A stretch of 64,000 nt of DNA from Apostichopus japonicus (taxonomy: Eukaryota > Echinodermata > Holothuroidea > Aspidochirotida > Stichopodidae), in NCBI RefSeq assembly GCF_037975245.1, contig NC_092583.1:3528764-3592763 (forward strand). The letters run 5' to 3'. A program made the position numbers and the translations under genes. Below, one piece after another: positions 63,470-64,000 of this stretch; within the stretch, counting starts at the first letter, position 1, and each line of letters begins with the position of its first letter. The notes beneath the pieces were generated by a model that saw only the letters and a list, made by a program, of their open reading frames with translations, was not told the DNA's origin and did no database searches.

Positions 63470-63665
63470 TAGTTTCTATCCTAGGACCATAAAACTGGAA
63501 TTCACAATCCTTGGCCATTAAAGAGAGCCCTAGTCTTGAGGTGTTTAAGACAAGATTGCCCACGCATTTTTATTAGCACTGCTGTGCTGCCCACCAACAT
63601 CCTTGTTGTGATACCCGAGAGGGGTATTTAACAAGTATCTAACAGAAACAGAAACAGAAATAAAC
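63470..63665 (+). mobile_element. LINE 3' end with (AGAAAC)n tail
   Basis: The plus strand from about 63496 encodes WNSQSLAIKESPSLEVFKTR followed by LPTHFY and a stop (63583). This closely resembles the C-terminal WN-SLP-IRES-SLEVFK-RLK-H motif of non-LTR reverse transcriptases such as the CR1/Jockey groups. The 3' untranslated part ends in a hexamer microsatellite AGAAACAGAAACAGAAAT (about 63641-63661), a common LINE terminus. The 5' portion is truncated. Confidence 0.75.
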
Positions 63666-64000
63666 AAACTCCCTCGGTTTGGTAGGCATCTTAGCTTAAA
63701 AGTGTTTGTTTTAAGGTACAGTAGGCAGTTCAAACAGGAAATCTCATGATGATAGAAGTGAAACTTTTTATTTGAAACCAGAAAATTATATTTCTCATGA
63801 TACTTCCTTTTGAAGTGAATTTTAAGTAATTAATACAATGACAACAATGAATGTCATCATTATAAACTTCATTTTAACAGCTAATGTTAGATTAGGCATT
63901 TGCAACATCCAGTTTCCAACAATGCAGATTAAATTGTATGGTTCAATGTTCAATGAGATTTACATATCATATTTAAATGCCATTGTTTGAACGTCTGGAG
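63666..64000. other. Non-coding stretch to window end
   Basis: AT-rich; nothing recognised. Confidence 0.4.

Overview
The window reads as nuclear DNA of a marine invertebrate, possibly an echinoderm or lancelet-like deuterostome. Class II tRNA genes carry the eukaryotic A/B boxes and T-run terminators. There are (TA)n and G-rich microsatellites, tRNA-derived SINEs, LINE tails, a Penelope-like retroelement, hAT and TTAA-target DNA transposons, and no bacterial-style gene packing. The taxon is an inference from repeat content. No long host open reading frame is present. Most of the 64 kb is repeat sequence plus AT-rich DNA that would be intron or intergenic.

Layout. 0.8-4.9 kb: a tandem segmental duplication, each copy with an intact tRNA-Leu(UAA); one copy is interrupted by a LINE 3' tail. 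A third tRNA-Leu(UAA) lies at 8.6 kb. 5.9-6.9 kb: a foldback element with repeated GGGCGAAATG modules. 9.9-13.4 kb: a CCAAT/GC-box region with a donor-like site, a hAT element with a second hAT element nested inside it (both with 8-bp target duplications), and a third hAT MITE. 16 and 19.5 kb: tRNA-derived SINEs. 23.06-24.76 kb: a 5'-truncated Penelope-like element (end of RT plus GIY-YIG endonuclease, frameshifted) with inverted terminal arms. Each arm holds a hammerhead-ribozyme-like core, and one core is split by a hAT MITE. 26.4-31.0 kb: four more hAT-type elements, one of 1.7 kb. 34.7-44.9 kb: a tandem array of about 1.12-kb units. 46.5-52.4 kb: TTAA-flanked MITEs, a CAGGTACCTG-rich array and nested minisatellites. 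54-58.5 kb: a 20-bp minisatellite, a foldback transposon with 8-bp target duplication, (TA)n tracts, a second Penelope-like 3' end with a near-consensus hammerhead ribozyme, and another minisatellite. 59-61.4 kb: tandem repeats split by a MITE, then a TTAA MITE. 63.5 kb: a LINE 3' end.

Function. The only genes supported with confidence are the three tRNA-Leu(UAA) genes. A phase-consistent but unproven minus-strand spliced model (about 13.9-33.2 kb) and a few isolated plus-strand exon candidates are reported at low confidence. The strongest biological signals are the ribozyme-bearing Penelope remnants, the several transposons with exact target-site duplications (including nested insertions that give relative ages), and the recently homogenised 1.12-kb array, which appears to have grown from a deletion derivative of its first unit.
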